Origin: Patellaria atrata CBS 101060
Taxonomy: Eukaryota; Ascomycota; Dothideomycetes; Patellariales; Patellariaceae
Direction: 5' to 3'
NCBI GenBank assembly: GCA_010093705.1
Contig: MU006112.1
Coordinates: 186,001-250,000 of the forward strand
DNA length: 64,000 nucleotides
Positions 10,840 to 22,100 of the stretch are shown one piece after another (the first letter of the stretch is position 1; each line of letters begins with the position of its first letter). Position numbers and translations under genes: made by a program. The notes beneath the pieces are model-generated. The model was not told where the DNA came from. It saw only the letters and a list, made by a program, of their open reading frames with translations, and did not search any database.

Positions 10840-11042
10840 GGCAAAAAAAAAAGGAGAAAAAAAAGGAGAATCCTCTAATACGGCCCGCCCCTCCGTATTC
10901 CCTCAGCGCACTTTCCTGAGACCCCTCCCCATTCTGGCCTTTTGGCAACGCCGGGAATCGAGCCCATGGCACCGTGGAGACCGCGACGCTTGGGTGACAG
11001 GAGCGAACACTAAGGATCACACCACTTGACCACCGCGTGGAT
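10840..11042 (-). repeat. tRNA-like, SINE-type sequence (candidate)
   Basis: Read on the minus strand, the segment has an A-box-like motif (GGTGGTCAAGTGG, about 11034-11022) and a B-box-like motif (GGGCTCGATTCCC, 10965-10953), about 80 nt apart end to end, followed by about 100 nt of unrelated sequence and T-runs near 10859-10838. A CTGTCAC heptamer sits where an anticodon loop could be. No good acceptor stem pairs the two ends and the T-stem is only partly paired, so it is not an intact tRNA gene. A tRNA-derived SINE or decayed tRNA is the simplest reading. Target-site duplications were not found. Confidence 0.45.
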
Positions 11043-11784
11043 TTATATGAATGCTAATTCCTGCACAATTAGTATATAAGGACTCATTTGATCTTCGGTA
11101 CGGGAACTTGTTTGGAACGGCATTATTTTACTTCAAAAATCCCGTTCAACCTAACACCAATAAAACGATAAAATAATGAAGCCTTACTTACGACCTCATG
11201 GGAGTATGAATTGGTATTATCTATAAACATCATATTCTATGATCGTCTAAGTCCCAATCCATAGAAGTACAATATACATGCGGAACCATGTTCGTCTTCC
11301 AGCCGATTCCTCTACAGCGAACAATTTCTCAAATAACGGGATAAATTGCTATATCACTACAATCATAAGAGATCGGTCTCCCGAAGCAGCGATGGGCCGT
11401 GATCTTCTGACAAACTCCAATCCCTTCAGAGTAACCGACCCGTTTCCGACTCGTATCAGCTGTTTCTACCGACCGGTCTGCAGTTTGAAAGCCTTCCACG
11501 AGACATGTTAGATGGTGGAGCTGTTGGAGTATTGGTCCTACCGGCGGCGACCAGGGCTAACGAGCTACTCGCTTATGTGGTATCAGCGTAACCAGGGTTA
11601 CTAATCTGATACAGTACTATCTTTTAGTGCTTACTGTTGGTGTCCATATTTACTGTTTTCTAAGACAGATTTCATACGGTTCCGTCCGTTTTGGTACACA
11701 CCTGCAGTATATAACAGCTAGATAGAGCCACTCTTTTGAGAATCAAGCGATATATTCGGTGCACCTGCAGGTCCAGTTTAACTA
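11043..11784. other. Intergenic, nothing recognised
   Basis: No gene-like ORF or RNA signature. It separates the tRNA-like element from the decayed repeat family that follows. Confidence 0.4.
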
Positions 11785-12660
11785 AAAAGACACGTAGCAT
11801 TTCTTTCGGATTAGAGGCTAGAAGCCACGCGATAAAAGTTTACCATTATCCTTACTCTCCTCTCACATACCAACACCCAACACCAGCTGCGTAGCATACA
11901 CGACTAACCCAAAGAAGGCGCCCGCAGATTTCCGTCGAACGTCTGAGAGAGTTCACTTTGCTAAGAGCGCAATTTAGTCGAGTTTAGACTGAAATAGCAA
12001 TGATTGATACCGTCTCATTAACGCAATACTGCAAAGCTTGGCAAAGTGAACTTCCTCAGATGTTCGACAAAATTATGCAAATGTCTCTTTTGGGCCTAGG
12101 GCATCGACGAGATGAGGTATGCAACGGTAGATGATTTTTCCATTTCAGATAATGTGACCCTCGATGTCCTGCTCATTTCTAATGGTGAACAACTCAGTCT
12201 GACACTCCAAGACAGTCCCAGTCCTTAGAAAATTGAACTCCCTCAGACGTTCAACGAAACTGTGCAGGTGTCTCTTTCGGGCTAGAGAGATAGATGCACC
12301 GACATTGAGAATACAAGAATACAGCCCATGTTTCAGGATCAGGCGAGATGGTAAAAAAAACCAAGCTTCAACCCGTTGCCCCTCACAACCACAAACGTTC
12401 GACGAAAATCCGTAGATGTCTCTTTCGGGTTAGAAAGCTAGGAACAAACGGCCTTGATGTTGCAAGAGCGTGGTGGGTAGTTTGCCTAGATTAGGCGATG
12501 GCAGCTCGTGCTTGGTGAAGACTCCGCGCGTTGCCCCCGGCAACGGATACCATCTGACACCTGGAGGCGTGGCTTGGCGAAGTGAACTTACGTAGATGTT
12601 CGATGAAGTTATGCAGGTCCCTATATTAGGTTTAGCCTGGAAATACGTCTGGGAGGCATG
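11785..12660. repeat. Decayed interspersed repeat, about six copies, one inverted
   Basis: A unit of about 55 nt recurs, with a core like AAGTGAACTTCCTCAGATG, then GTTCGACGAAATTATGCAG, then GTGTCTCTTTCGGGCTAG. Forward copies have their GTTCGACG-like word at 12062, 12249, 12397 and 12598. A partial copy lies near 11789-11825. An inverted copy covers about 11905-11962. Spacing is irregular (148 to 201 nt) and copies differ at many positions, so the array is old. No ORF crosses it. The origin is unknown: a collapsed satellite or a fragment of a DNA element are both possible. Confidence 0.55.
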
Positions 12661-12973
12661 AGGACGCGATGTGGTTGAAGGGACACTGCGGGAAAGCACC
12701 TTGAATCTTAATCACTCCCTCATTCTCACCTTATGGGATTCGCTCGAGTGGGAGGTTATAGCACGCCACAAGTTCTTTTCAAATGAATTTCAAAGTCTGA
12801 TTTCCCCTAACCTCAATATCTACAATAGTCCTTTCAGCTATACGAGAAGATATCACTCCCAAACGCCACCGCAATGCCATCATTACCCAAGTCCCATTTC
12901 ACGCTTCCTGAACGCCATGCTAACGTCCCTATCACACATCGCAAAAATCAAGCAACATCTAGATCGTTACCGC
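12661..12973. other. Short intergenic stretch downstream of the kinesin gene
   Basis: No gene. The + strand turns C-rich from about 12830 onward, leading into the 3' end of the kinesin gene. Confidence 0.4.
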
Positions 12974-15314
12974 TCATCCCACAATCCCACTTCTCATATT
13001 CTCCACTGTCTTAAAACCCACCCCTCTCAACCCGCCCAACTCCTCTAAAGTCGTTACTCCGATCATTCCATTCCCATCCATTTCCACGAGACAATTCACA
13101 ATCGCTTCTGCTTTTTTCGCGCCTACGCCCTTTAGCAGCTTGATCTGCGCCAAGTCCCGTGTGTTGATGATACTCAGGATCTGCCTCGTACGTGGACTTT
13201 GTAGGTCAGGGTTTACAGATTCCTGTTGGGTGTCGCGAAAGACTTGCACTTTCGACTTGGTGGGTTTACGGGAGGACTTGGTGCGGAATTTAAAGCTGGC
13301 GTCAGATTGGTAGGCATCGTCTTCATCATCCTCATTTGGAGCTACGTATGAAGTATCTCTCTTATCGGGAGTTGGATCTTGATGGATTTTCTTCAGCTTT
13401 TTGGAGACTAGACTTGTTGCGATAGAGTGTTGCGGCGGTGGAATAGCGATCGGGACCGGTTTAACTGGGTCGGAAGCTCGCGTTGGGACGTAGGATACCG
13501 TTGAGATATATGAGAGGGCATTGTTATCACGTTTTAACCTGAGTTTCTCCTGTAGAGCGAGCATCTTCTGCGCGAGCTTTTCGTTCTCCGGGAAGTAGGG
13601 AAGGGCAAGTTGGTACATCTTGAGAGCACTGGATTCCTCACCACGAACCTGGTGCTGCTTTGCCATCAGGAGGTACTGCAAACCTTCAGCACGACTATCC
13701 TCTTTCTTTTCGATCCGCTGCTCGAGTGCGTGCAAGCGCTTCTGAAGATCTTCTGGTAATAAGGGTGCGGGTGCGGCATGTTCGTCCCTCAAAGCTTTTT
13801 CTGCTAATTTTTCCTCGATTCGTCGTTCGATCATTTCTTCAATACTGGCTTTTGACAATGTAGGCTCGTGGGCGGTTTTCCCAAATCTCGAAGTTTCGCT
13901 TGGTCGGACAACCTTAGTAGGTCTACTAGAGAGAGCAGTCGTAGTATCTCGTGCTCGTTTTCCGGGACTGGATCTCCGTGCTACCGTGGTGATTGATGGT
14001 CTTACTTGCTTGCTCTTGTCTGAGTATACTGAGAATGCTTTGACCGGCTTGTCAACTTTCTTATCTTGATCTAGGAGATTAACATTCATCGACGCTGCTA
14101 GTGGCTTCAGAGGTTGTCTTTGAATGTTCCCACCCATAATACTGGCCGTTGTCCGTGTTGGTGCTGCGGTCTTGAATATTGGCTCATTTTCAATCTCGTT
14201 AACCTCGATCTTCCTGGTCCTATTCGCAAAGTTTAAGGAGCTGAGTGTGTCCTGGTGATATGATCGGACGGGCGCAAGATTGAGTATCATTACTGTTAGT
14301 CCATTGTTCTGGCCGAGGGATAATATGCGGGTCATTTTTGATTCTCTGTAGGGTATGCGCGACTGCTTCTTGCTAATTGCCTCGACACACTGTGCTAGAA
14401 CAAACAATGACTTGTTAATCGCCGAGGATTCTACAAGTCTCTCCTTGTTATTATCCGTTCTACGGTTGTCCTCAGACCCTGCTAAGTCAATGGCGGATGC
14501 GTAACTGATGCGCGTTTGAGTCTCCGTGGTCTGGGTGATCTTAACACATAGGATAGCATGTGATCGGGATGAGTGTGCGTTTAACTGTAAACCCGGATAT
14601 CAGTGGTATGTCACCTTCCATCCAGTTTGTAACCCTACCTTAGTTGCAGATGTCGACCTGTTTACGTTCGCCTCATCATACAGTTTCTCAAACTCTTTCA
14701 GAGTAGTACATGGCCGTTCTGTCAATCCTACAACAACAGTTTTGCCGTTGTTATCTCTTATGGGTAATCCAGCAGGGGTTCGCTTCTCAGGTGCCTCAAA
14801 CAGATCATACACACGGTCATTATAGATCTCGTAGTAGCTCATTGCAACTTCTACTCCGGTTGCACCTGCAGAATCTTTTTCTATCTTCCTGCATCTTCGA
14901 TATATGCTGCTCAGTAATCGGGGGATGACACCCCTTTCCTGTAAAGATTTCCCACCGCGCATTGTGTGTGTTTTCCCAGTCCCTGTAACGCCGTATGCAA
15001 ATAGAGTAACGTCGAAGCCATTGAACAAGTGTTTGACCGTAGGAGCAACTATCCGACTGTCAATTGGGCTGGCTTAGGTACTATACTACATCCATACCTT
15101 CGTGATCAAAGATCTCTTGTTGCGTCGCATTTTGATCGTACACACTGTTGAATTGGAAGCTGTAAGATTCCGCTTCATTCTTCGGATTCGGTATGCGAAC
15201 GATCGTTGGACTGCCGGGAGTTTCCTTGCCAATTGAATCCGATGTAACTATAACATCTTTGTCGAGTTCGAGCTTTAACAGGGGACGTATACGGGCGACA
15301 ACGCGAACACTCAT
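12974..15314 (-). CDS. Kinesin-10 (KIF22/Kid-like chromokinesin) with C-terminal helix-hairpin-helix
   Basis: Three exons: 15314-15098, 15048-14639 and 14584-12974; introns of 49 and 54 nt; 745 aa. The start is MSVRVVARIRPLL, the usual opening of a motor domain. The motor shows the P-loop GVTGTGKT (about 92-99), switch I NRSTSATK|LNAHSSRSH (spliced inside) and switch II DLAGSE (about 242-247), and ends near LNFANRTRKIE. The tail has a coiled-coil-prone segment with RIEEKLAEKAL and, at the extreme C-terminus, a helix-hairpin-helix: LLKGVGAKKAEAIVNCLVEM and LGGLRGVGFKTVENM. A motor plus a C-terminal DNA-binding HhH defines kinesin-10/Kid, which binds chromosomes and generates polar ejection force in mitosis. 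The splice of E|VAPTVKHLF restores the consensus, which supports the first intron. Confidence 0.9.
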
Positions 15315-16804
15315 GTTGATATAGGGTACTGGCCGACAGTTATGATAGGAAGAAATAATAGTCTCAAAGGGTCGGCCAGTATTGTAATGGAGCAGCACTG
15401 TCAAAGTACTTTGGTACTTCTGTAAGGTACTGTGTAGAAGTTTTTGCAGGGTTGGAGCTTTGGGCACTGTTTAGCGTACGTTGGGTTGGCAGAGCAACAA
15501 CCGCTGATCGGCCCGACCACCGCCATAATCCGAGATCTTGGCATGAAAATGCCCTTGATGTTTTCTTTCAAAGGGTGTGGATTTTTTCGTTCATTTGCTT
15601 CACGACGGGAAGAAGGAGAATTCGATATTATTATCTATAATCTCCATAAAAAAATCTCGTAGATGTATTTGCGACATAAATTTTTGGTCCAGTTTTCTAC
15701 TTTGTGAAATGCGGAGGACGTGAACGAAAGTCGCGTTGCGCTAACCGTATCTGTAAGCTTTCCATCTAGATTCTTCACCCGACCGACATTGATCGAAAAG
15801 TCTTCACGATTTCACAGCGGTTGTATATTGACCGTGTCGTACGCGTTTCTGTTGTTTTTCCAGTCATATTCTTTGAGATTCACTTATCATCTGATCTACC
15901 AGCGATAGTTCATCATCTCGACGTTAGCGATATTTTCATCAAGACTCGGCATTCTATATTATAGCTTTGATAACTTCGCCTAATCGTGAACATGATATCC
16001 TCGATAGAACTCACGCGTCTTTCCGTGCCGTACTGACTCTCATCTTTTTTATTCGATATAGTTCTATGGACTATTTATCGAGGACATGAAGTGGAAATGC
16101 GACTGGCTTTCCATCTTAGTATCGACGCTGGACTGAATGCTAGGCCTACTTTGGAATAACAGTTCGCATGAAGCGTAGACCGATGATCCGGCAATTGTAT
16201 TATGCAAGGCATCGCCGTCCAATATTGTTTGGCCAAAACGACTTTGGACGCGTCGCGAAAAGTTGAGGCTCTTACAAGACTTTGATGGTGTTTCAAGTTT
16301 TAGCCAATCAGCATACAGAAGTATCCTCATACACGCTTTCGATGAAATCGAACCGCCAGGCCATGTCAAGGCTTCGTTTCATGTCCGGCCTCAACATGCT
16401 CTGAAAACTTTTCGGATATACGATTTCATTTAGTATGGTCCCTAGAGTCATCTCGAACGATCTCCCTCAACCAGTGCGTTTATTGATGCTATTTTCGTGT
16501 AAAACAGCGCCTAGGTGTGCCACCTCAAATACAGACGAACACCATGAATGAAAACTTTACGATATCTGACTCCCATTGCGTGCATTCTCGTTTCCTCAGT
16601 TTACGGTTTGTAGCGTTCTTTTCTTTTGTTCTCTCTCTTTAGGTCTCTTTCTGTCAAACAATTTCCCTTTAATCTTTTCCTTTTCCTCTTTCTACAAAGA
16701 GATCCATAGACTTTCATTCTCCAGCGGCGTGTTGACGCGCTTGCTCGAGCCCTCAATATCTTTAATCGTTCTACTCTCCTTTATCTTTAGGAAGTTTAAT
16801 TAAT
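15315..16804. other. Divergent intergenic region (kinesin / secreted protein)
   Basis: About 1.5 kb between divergent starts. It is AT-rich and T-rich near 16600-16800, and TTTAATTAATATG directly precedes the next start. Small ORFs on both strands have no recognisable features. It probably contains both promoters. Confidence 0.45.
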
Positions 16805-18384
16805 ATGCATCTTTCATTTGCAACCATGCTGCTGGCAGCGCACCTATCCCCAATCATGGCCGGCCCGGTGCCGGTACGGGTTCCTCGTCAATTGTAAGAT
16901 ATCCATATCTACCTACAAGTCAAGCACGATCTCACATATGTAGCTATCCTATCTTCTTTAATGAATCAACAATCGCACTGCCCGAATCGGAAACGACCAG
17001 CGCAGTTTCTACTACAGAGACACTCTTGGAGACAACTACTACACTCGCCACAGAGATACTGTCAGAGATAACCACAGCGGCTCAGACCGAAACATTCACT
17101 GAGACGCCAGCATCAGCTGAGCAGGCAACTGGTACTGCTATCGATATCATTCCGCTTGAGCCAACGGTCATCTTAAGTACAAAATCACCTATAACCTTTG
17201 AGGATCCCCAAGGAAATCCAGTAGGAACAGTACCGGGATCCGTCGTCTCCTTAACCGAATATATTACTCAAACTCCTCCTGCTCCGACGTCTGCACCTGC
17301 TCCAACCACGGAGGAGAGTGATTCATACACCACTTATACACCTGTGCCTGAGTCAACGTATGATGCTGCTGCAAGCTCCGTCATTCCATCTTCTAGTAAC
17401 CTTAATGGGGTTACCAGTGACTCTCCAACCCAGTCAACTGGCGCTTCCTTCTCTTTCGATCCCGAACCAACACCAACACCGCGAACTATGACGGATTTCT
17501 TCTCTGGTGCACCGGAGGAGACTACTGCGGAAACACCTATTGAAACACCTATCCCGACTTCTGCGGAGTTGCCCGCATCATCATTCGAAGAACCAACAAT
17601 TCCCGCGACTACAGAGCCCGTCATATCTTCCCCTCTTCCCGAGAGCTCTTCTACTCCTGCCGAAGCCGCGCCATCAACTCCTGTAGAGACATTCGCAACC
17701 TTCCCCGCAGACTCAGCCATCGCACCAACCACCGAAATCCCAGTACCAACGAGCGCGCTAGAAGCCCCACCTTCTGACTCAAGCGTCGAAGCTCCCTTGC
17801 CAACTGCCGCACTGTCCTCTCTTCCTCTGCCCAGTATCATCATCGTCTCCTCGACGGTGTTCCAGACGCAAACAGTCTACTCCGAATTACCGTCTGAAGC
17901 TCCCTCATCCTTGGCTTCAGACGTCCCGTCCGTGCGCACATCATCAGCTGTCGACTCCGAAGTCCCAACAAGTCCTCTAGGTGTGGTCTACCTGACGACA
18001 ACAATGTACACAACAGTCACACCGATCGCAGACTCAGAGCCAGCACCCACGTCTGCGCCGGTACAATCGCCCGCTCCCTCACCGGAGCTATCGGCATCCC
18101 CAGAACCCTCGCAATCAGCATCGCCGGAACCAGCTCCAGAGCAATCACCACCAGCTTCCGCATCCCCGGAGCCGGCACCCGAACAACCTACGCCCTCGAC
18201 CCCGCTCGCCACCGTCCCCGTCTCCGCGCCGGTGGAAGAGCCGACGCCGACTTCGGATGTCCCCGGTATCACTATCGTCCCGATCGATCCGGATGAGCGG
18301 ACCGTCACCGTTACGATTACGGAAATGGTGCCAGAGGCTACGGCTACGGTTACCGAGAGGGTTACTGTCACTGTTAGGGCTTAG
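16805..18384 (+). CDS. Secreted Ser/Thr/Pro-rich low-complexity protein
   Basis: Two exons: 16805-16893 and 16944-18384, with a 50-nt intron (GTAAGA to ATGTAG, phase 2); 509 aa. Exon 1 encodes a typical signal peptide (MHLSFATMLLAAHLSPIMAG) followed by a short PVPVRVPRQ segment that could be a propeptide. The rest is almost wholly Thr, Ser, Pro, Ala and Glu, with no cysteine-rich module and no catalytic motif. It should be heavily O-glycosylated. The C-terminus (TVTVTITEMV...VTVTVRA) lacks a hydrophobic tail, so a GPI anchor is unlikely. A cell-wall or extracellular matrix role is an inference from composition alone. Without the intron the ORF lacks both ATG and signal, which supports the splice. 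Confidence 0.72.
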
Positions 18385-19794
18385 AAGATGATATAGGAGG
18401 GGGGAAGTAGGAAGGAGGGGATTTTCGCTTCGTGGGTGGGCTTTTGCTTGATAGATAGTTGGATTTTTAATACCCCTTTTGTTGATTCGTGTTGGTTCGT
18501 TTTGTGAGGTACGTGGTCAAATAGATAAAGAATTGACTCTATCTTTCGCTGTGGTTGGGTTGGTGCGGATATCGTGAATCTGGAGTGACTGGTTAATGTT
18601 GTGGACGATCTTGGATCGGGTAAGGGAGGTATTTGTTTGATTCTGTTCCTTACAGGACTCATGGGGATTGTATAGCTGGTTCCTATACATCGCATACACG
18701 GCTAATAATCGTCGAGAACGGATGAGGTACAAGGGAATAAATCATCACTTGTCTATATGTACTAGGGACGGGGGGATATCAGATAGCCCAACACATCCGC
18801 CGACGATACAAACCCCAAGAATGCAGAGCGTAGGAGTCACGTGTGAAAGAGATGGTCAGGGGAGTTTCGTTTCGGTTACGCGGGTTCTTTTGCGTGGAGT
18901 CCTGGGGAGAGTGGAGGTGCGGAGGAGGGTATATCGAGGGAGAAAATCTTCTGGGAGTGTAATTAGCTTGGGGAGTAGAGGTGTGCAAGGCGAAAAGGGG
19001 GTATAGATGTGTAAACCTAGTAGACATAATCAAAAAGCCTCAATAATCACAAAGATAAACGGGAGGAGCAAGGGCGAGGATTAGGATCAAGACCAACTTC
19101 AATTACGCAATCATCTCATCAAATATATCACAAGAACTCAAAACTAACGAGTTAAACAGCCCCAAGAAACCTCAAACGGAGCAGGGAGAAGTGAACAGCA
19201 AGCATCAAAAAGCATTCGATTAAAACAAACCTCAAGAAGAAAACCTCCCCTGGTATCTCAATCTAGTTACCCACGCTTAGAGCCGCTGAAAGAGCCGCTC
19301 CCAGACTTCCAACTCTTCTATCGCCATCCAGAATGTGCTTCGTAATTGCCGTCCAGCGCCGTACTGAAAAATAACAAAGAGAACATGCATTGCGTTGCGG
19401 TGCGTAACTTCATCGATGAAATCATTACTGATATGCAAGATATACCACCGTCACAGCATAACATCACGGAATATCGGAAATCCGTTTCGTCCTACTGGGT
19501 ATCATAGCGAAACGGACGCGAATTGAGAACTAAGGAAAGATGTCCGCGTACTTGGAATAATGGAAAGAAATAAAAATAAATGAATCGTAAAAAGTGAAGA
19601 GCCATGAGGGCGTCAAATCGTACATCGGCGTGATCGTGAGATAGGTGGCTGATTGATGGTGGGTTCGATGAGACCGGATCTGAGAGTTCGAAGTGCGTGT
19701 CCGATTTCCGTTGTCGTATTTGTAGTACAGCTCTATGAAATATCGTAGGTGTATTCTAATGAATACTGCTAAATTCATATAGCACATCATTTCC
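18385..19794. other. Intergenic, convergent 3' ends
   Basis: About 1.4 kb between convergent genes. No gene was recognised. The first 500 bases are G/T-rich on the + strand. Confidence 0.45.
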
Positions 19795-22100
19795 TTACCC
19801 TCTCGAATGCACAGCCTGATCTTCCCTAGTAGCAACAGCCACGAGAGCATCCAGTCTTGTCGTGTCACTCACTGATGCGGGAGGCGGCGGTCGTGATGGA
19901 AAATTATTTGCGAAGCTGCTCTGGCGGGGTGGAAATGTGAAGTTTGTCATAGGCTGGTAAGCTTGAAGCGGAACAGAGTGTTCATGGGCCGATGGTCGCC
20001 TGGAATGAGGGGTTGCAATCTTATGGCTGTAATCAGCAGGCACGGTATGCGAGTGCTGCGTGTGACCCTCAACATCCCCATTACTATGAACGATAGCAGG
20101 GTTAAAATGATCATGAATGGTTCCGGACGGAGTAGGGACGCCCTCGCTGCTACCCGAATCATCTGGTGACGTCCGCTGAATACCGTACCCCTGATGGCTT
20201 GCTTGCTGGAATTGAGGTTGCGTAGGAAGAGGACCATTGTACCAGGCTTGGCGTTTATTCTTACGAGGTGTGACTGGTGGCGGTTGGGAGTGATGAGAAC
20301 CTTCTGGCCGTTGAGTCTGGATAGGTGGTGGGGGAGCATTTATGAGGTTTTGAACCGGTTGAACTGGTTGAAGGCCGGATGTAGGGTGTGTGCTAGAATA
20401 GGAAGGATGTTGTGCTTGCATGGAGACCTGTTGTGGTGACGCATTCCCTTGGGGTTCCTTCGTAAGGTCTAACCTTACCAATCCTCTATTCAATGAATTA
20501 TCCCATGATACCCTATTATTGCGATAATCGGGAGCAGGAGGAGGTTGGATGCTTGATTGAAGTGTAACCGGTCGACTTTGCTGATCGACTTGCATTGGAC
20601 TAGGTTGCCGAGGTTGTAGGACAGTTGGTGGTGGAGCATGGTCGAAAGACTCGATACCTGGGAGGCGAGTTACCTGGGATGCAGCGGGTTGATTGGAAAA
20701 GGATGGTCTCGGAGCGTCTACAGTCTGTTGATAACTAAGACCACTTGTAGCTGGTCGTGGGCCTATATTGGTGTAGGTTCCAGGGTGCCAGGTGCGTCTT
20801 CTCCAGTCCGAATCCAATCCTGTGGAATCGCGACGTCCTTCGGAGAATACAGAGCTAGTAGGACTTGCAAAACCACTTCCACTGGGCGAAAATGTCGAGG
20901 ATGTGGAAGATGGTAATGGACTCATGAACGGTTGTGAGTAAGTGTTACCTGATTGGGGTGACTGGAACGGATTGGCACCGGAAGGTACAGACAGTCTACG
21001 TCCAGGAGTCCTGCTTCCCCACGGCATGGTCATTGGAGAACCTAACGTAGCTGGAAATCTTGGACTTCCTGGACCCGTTGAGAAAGTGGCAGATGTGGGC
21101 GTACTAAACCCACCTGGTGATTGATTGCCATATGTAGGATACGCACCACTTGAATTTCCAGGGTTGCGAGCATTGTATGTGTCTATACTCAATCCTGCTC
21201 TTGCTGTTCCGTCGTTCGCCATTGCCAGAGGTGGTGGACGACGTCGATTGTCCACGGGTTGGCTCATAGTGCTCACAGTGCTCATAGTCGAAGCAGTTGA
21301 AGCGATACTAGAAGTTGAAAGATTCCTGCTGTGGCCACGACTATGACCACCTTGACTGCTTATCGTGGATGCTCTGGAGCGCCCACTCGGGGGACGTACC
21401 CGATCCGTCCTTATCTGCCTTTGAAATCTAGTACCTGTAGCGGCTAGAGAATCTCCGGGTATATCCTCGTTGACGTGAACAGTCTGCGCATGTTGTCTCA
21501 GATTGTCAAGGCGCGAAAATCGTCGAGAGCAATGACACTGGAACGGACGTTCGCCCGTGTGTTTGCTAATTTATCATTAGCTCATAGAAATGCAGGTTCG
21601 AGATGTCTAACATACCGTATGTGTCTTGCTAAATGCTCACTCCTTGTGAAACTCAACGTGCATGGAGGGAAATCGGTACAGAAGAATCTTTGCCCCTTTT
21701 TCTTCTTTGCTGGTCTTGACTCACTCGAGACACTATCATTGTCAGAACCATCCTGACCCTCTTCCTCATCTTCCATATCGATGTCCTGAGAGTCTACAGA
21801 TTGGGTCGAACGATGCGAATTGCCCCTCGTCACACTAGCCCGACTACTGGGTGTCTGAATCTTATCCTGCGCTGGTGTAACCGGCGAGCCTGGCAACGGC
21901 AGCTGACCAGTTACTCCCCCGAAGCTTTCTCTTGTCGGTGTTTTAACGCCGGATTCTTCACCACGTGGTTCCGCTGTGGTGCGTTCAGGCGGGAAGAATG
22001 TGCCCGGCCGGGGCGTAGTCGGCGTGGTATCCTCACCCATCCGAGCAGGCGATGGCTCTGGCACGGTGAGGGTGGTATTGACAGCTCGAAAGGACGACAT
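19795..22100 (-). CDS. C2H2 zinc-finger transcription factor
   Basis: Two exons: 22100-21616 and 21565-19795, with a 50-nt intron (GTATGT to TTAG, phase 2) placed exactly between the fingers; 751 aa. Finger 1 is [24 protein letters not shown] and, after splicing, KHTGERPF links to finger 2, [22 protein letters not shown]. The pair resembles the fungal group that includes yeast Rgm1/Usv1 and Aspergillus RfeC; the assignment within C2H2 factors is tentative. An acidic stretch ([15 protein letters not shown]) and a KKKK nuclear signal precede the fingers. The long C-terminal half is Ser/Pro/Gln-rich and likely disordered. The stop used overlaps a GTAAGG that could be a donor, so a further C-terminal exon cannot be excluded. 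Confidence 0.85.

Noticed and set aside
10772-11020. 82-codon minus-strand ORF with a Phe/Leu-rich end
   Set aside because: The Phe-rich end comes from the T-runs of the tRNA-like element; not a membrane protein.
10950-11041. Intact tRNA gene
   Set aside because: Promoter-like boxes are present, but the acceptor stem does not pair and the T-stem is incomplete.
16064-16369. 101-codon minus-strand ORF in the divergent promoter region
   Set aside because: No recognisable family and it overlaps another frame of equal quality; likely chance.
17334-17843. 169-codon ORF opposite the secreted protein gene
   Set aside because: Antisense shadow of a low-complexity coding region, with Gly/Val/Ser composition imposed by the sense codons.
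19530-19868. Extra C-terminal exon of the C2H2 factor
   Set aside because: The ORF has no conserved sequence or convincing acceptor, so the CDS was ended at 19795.
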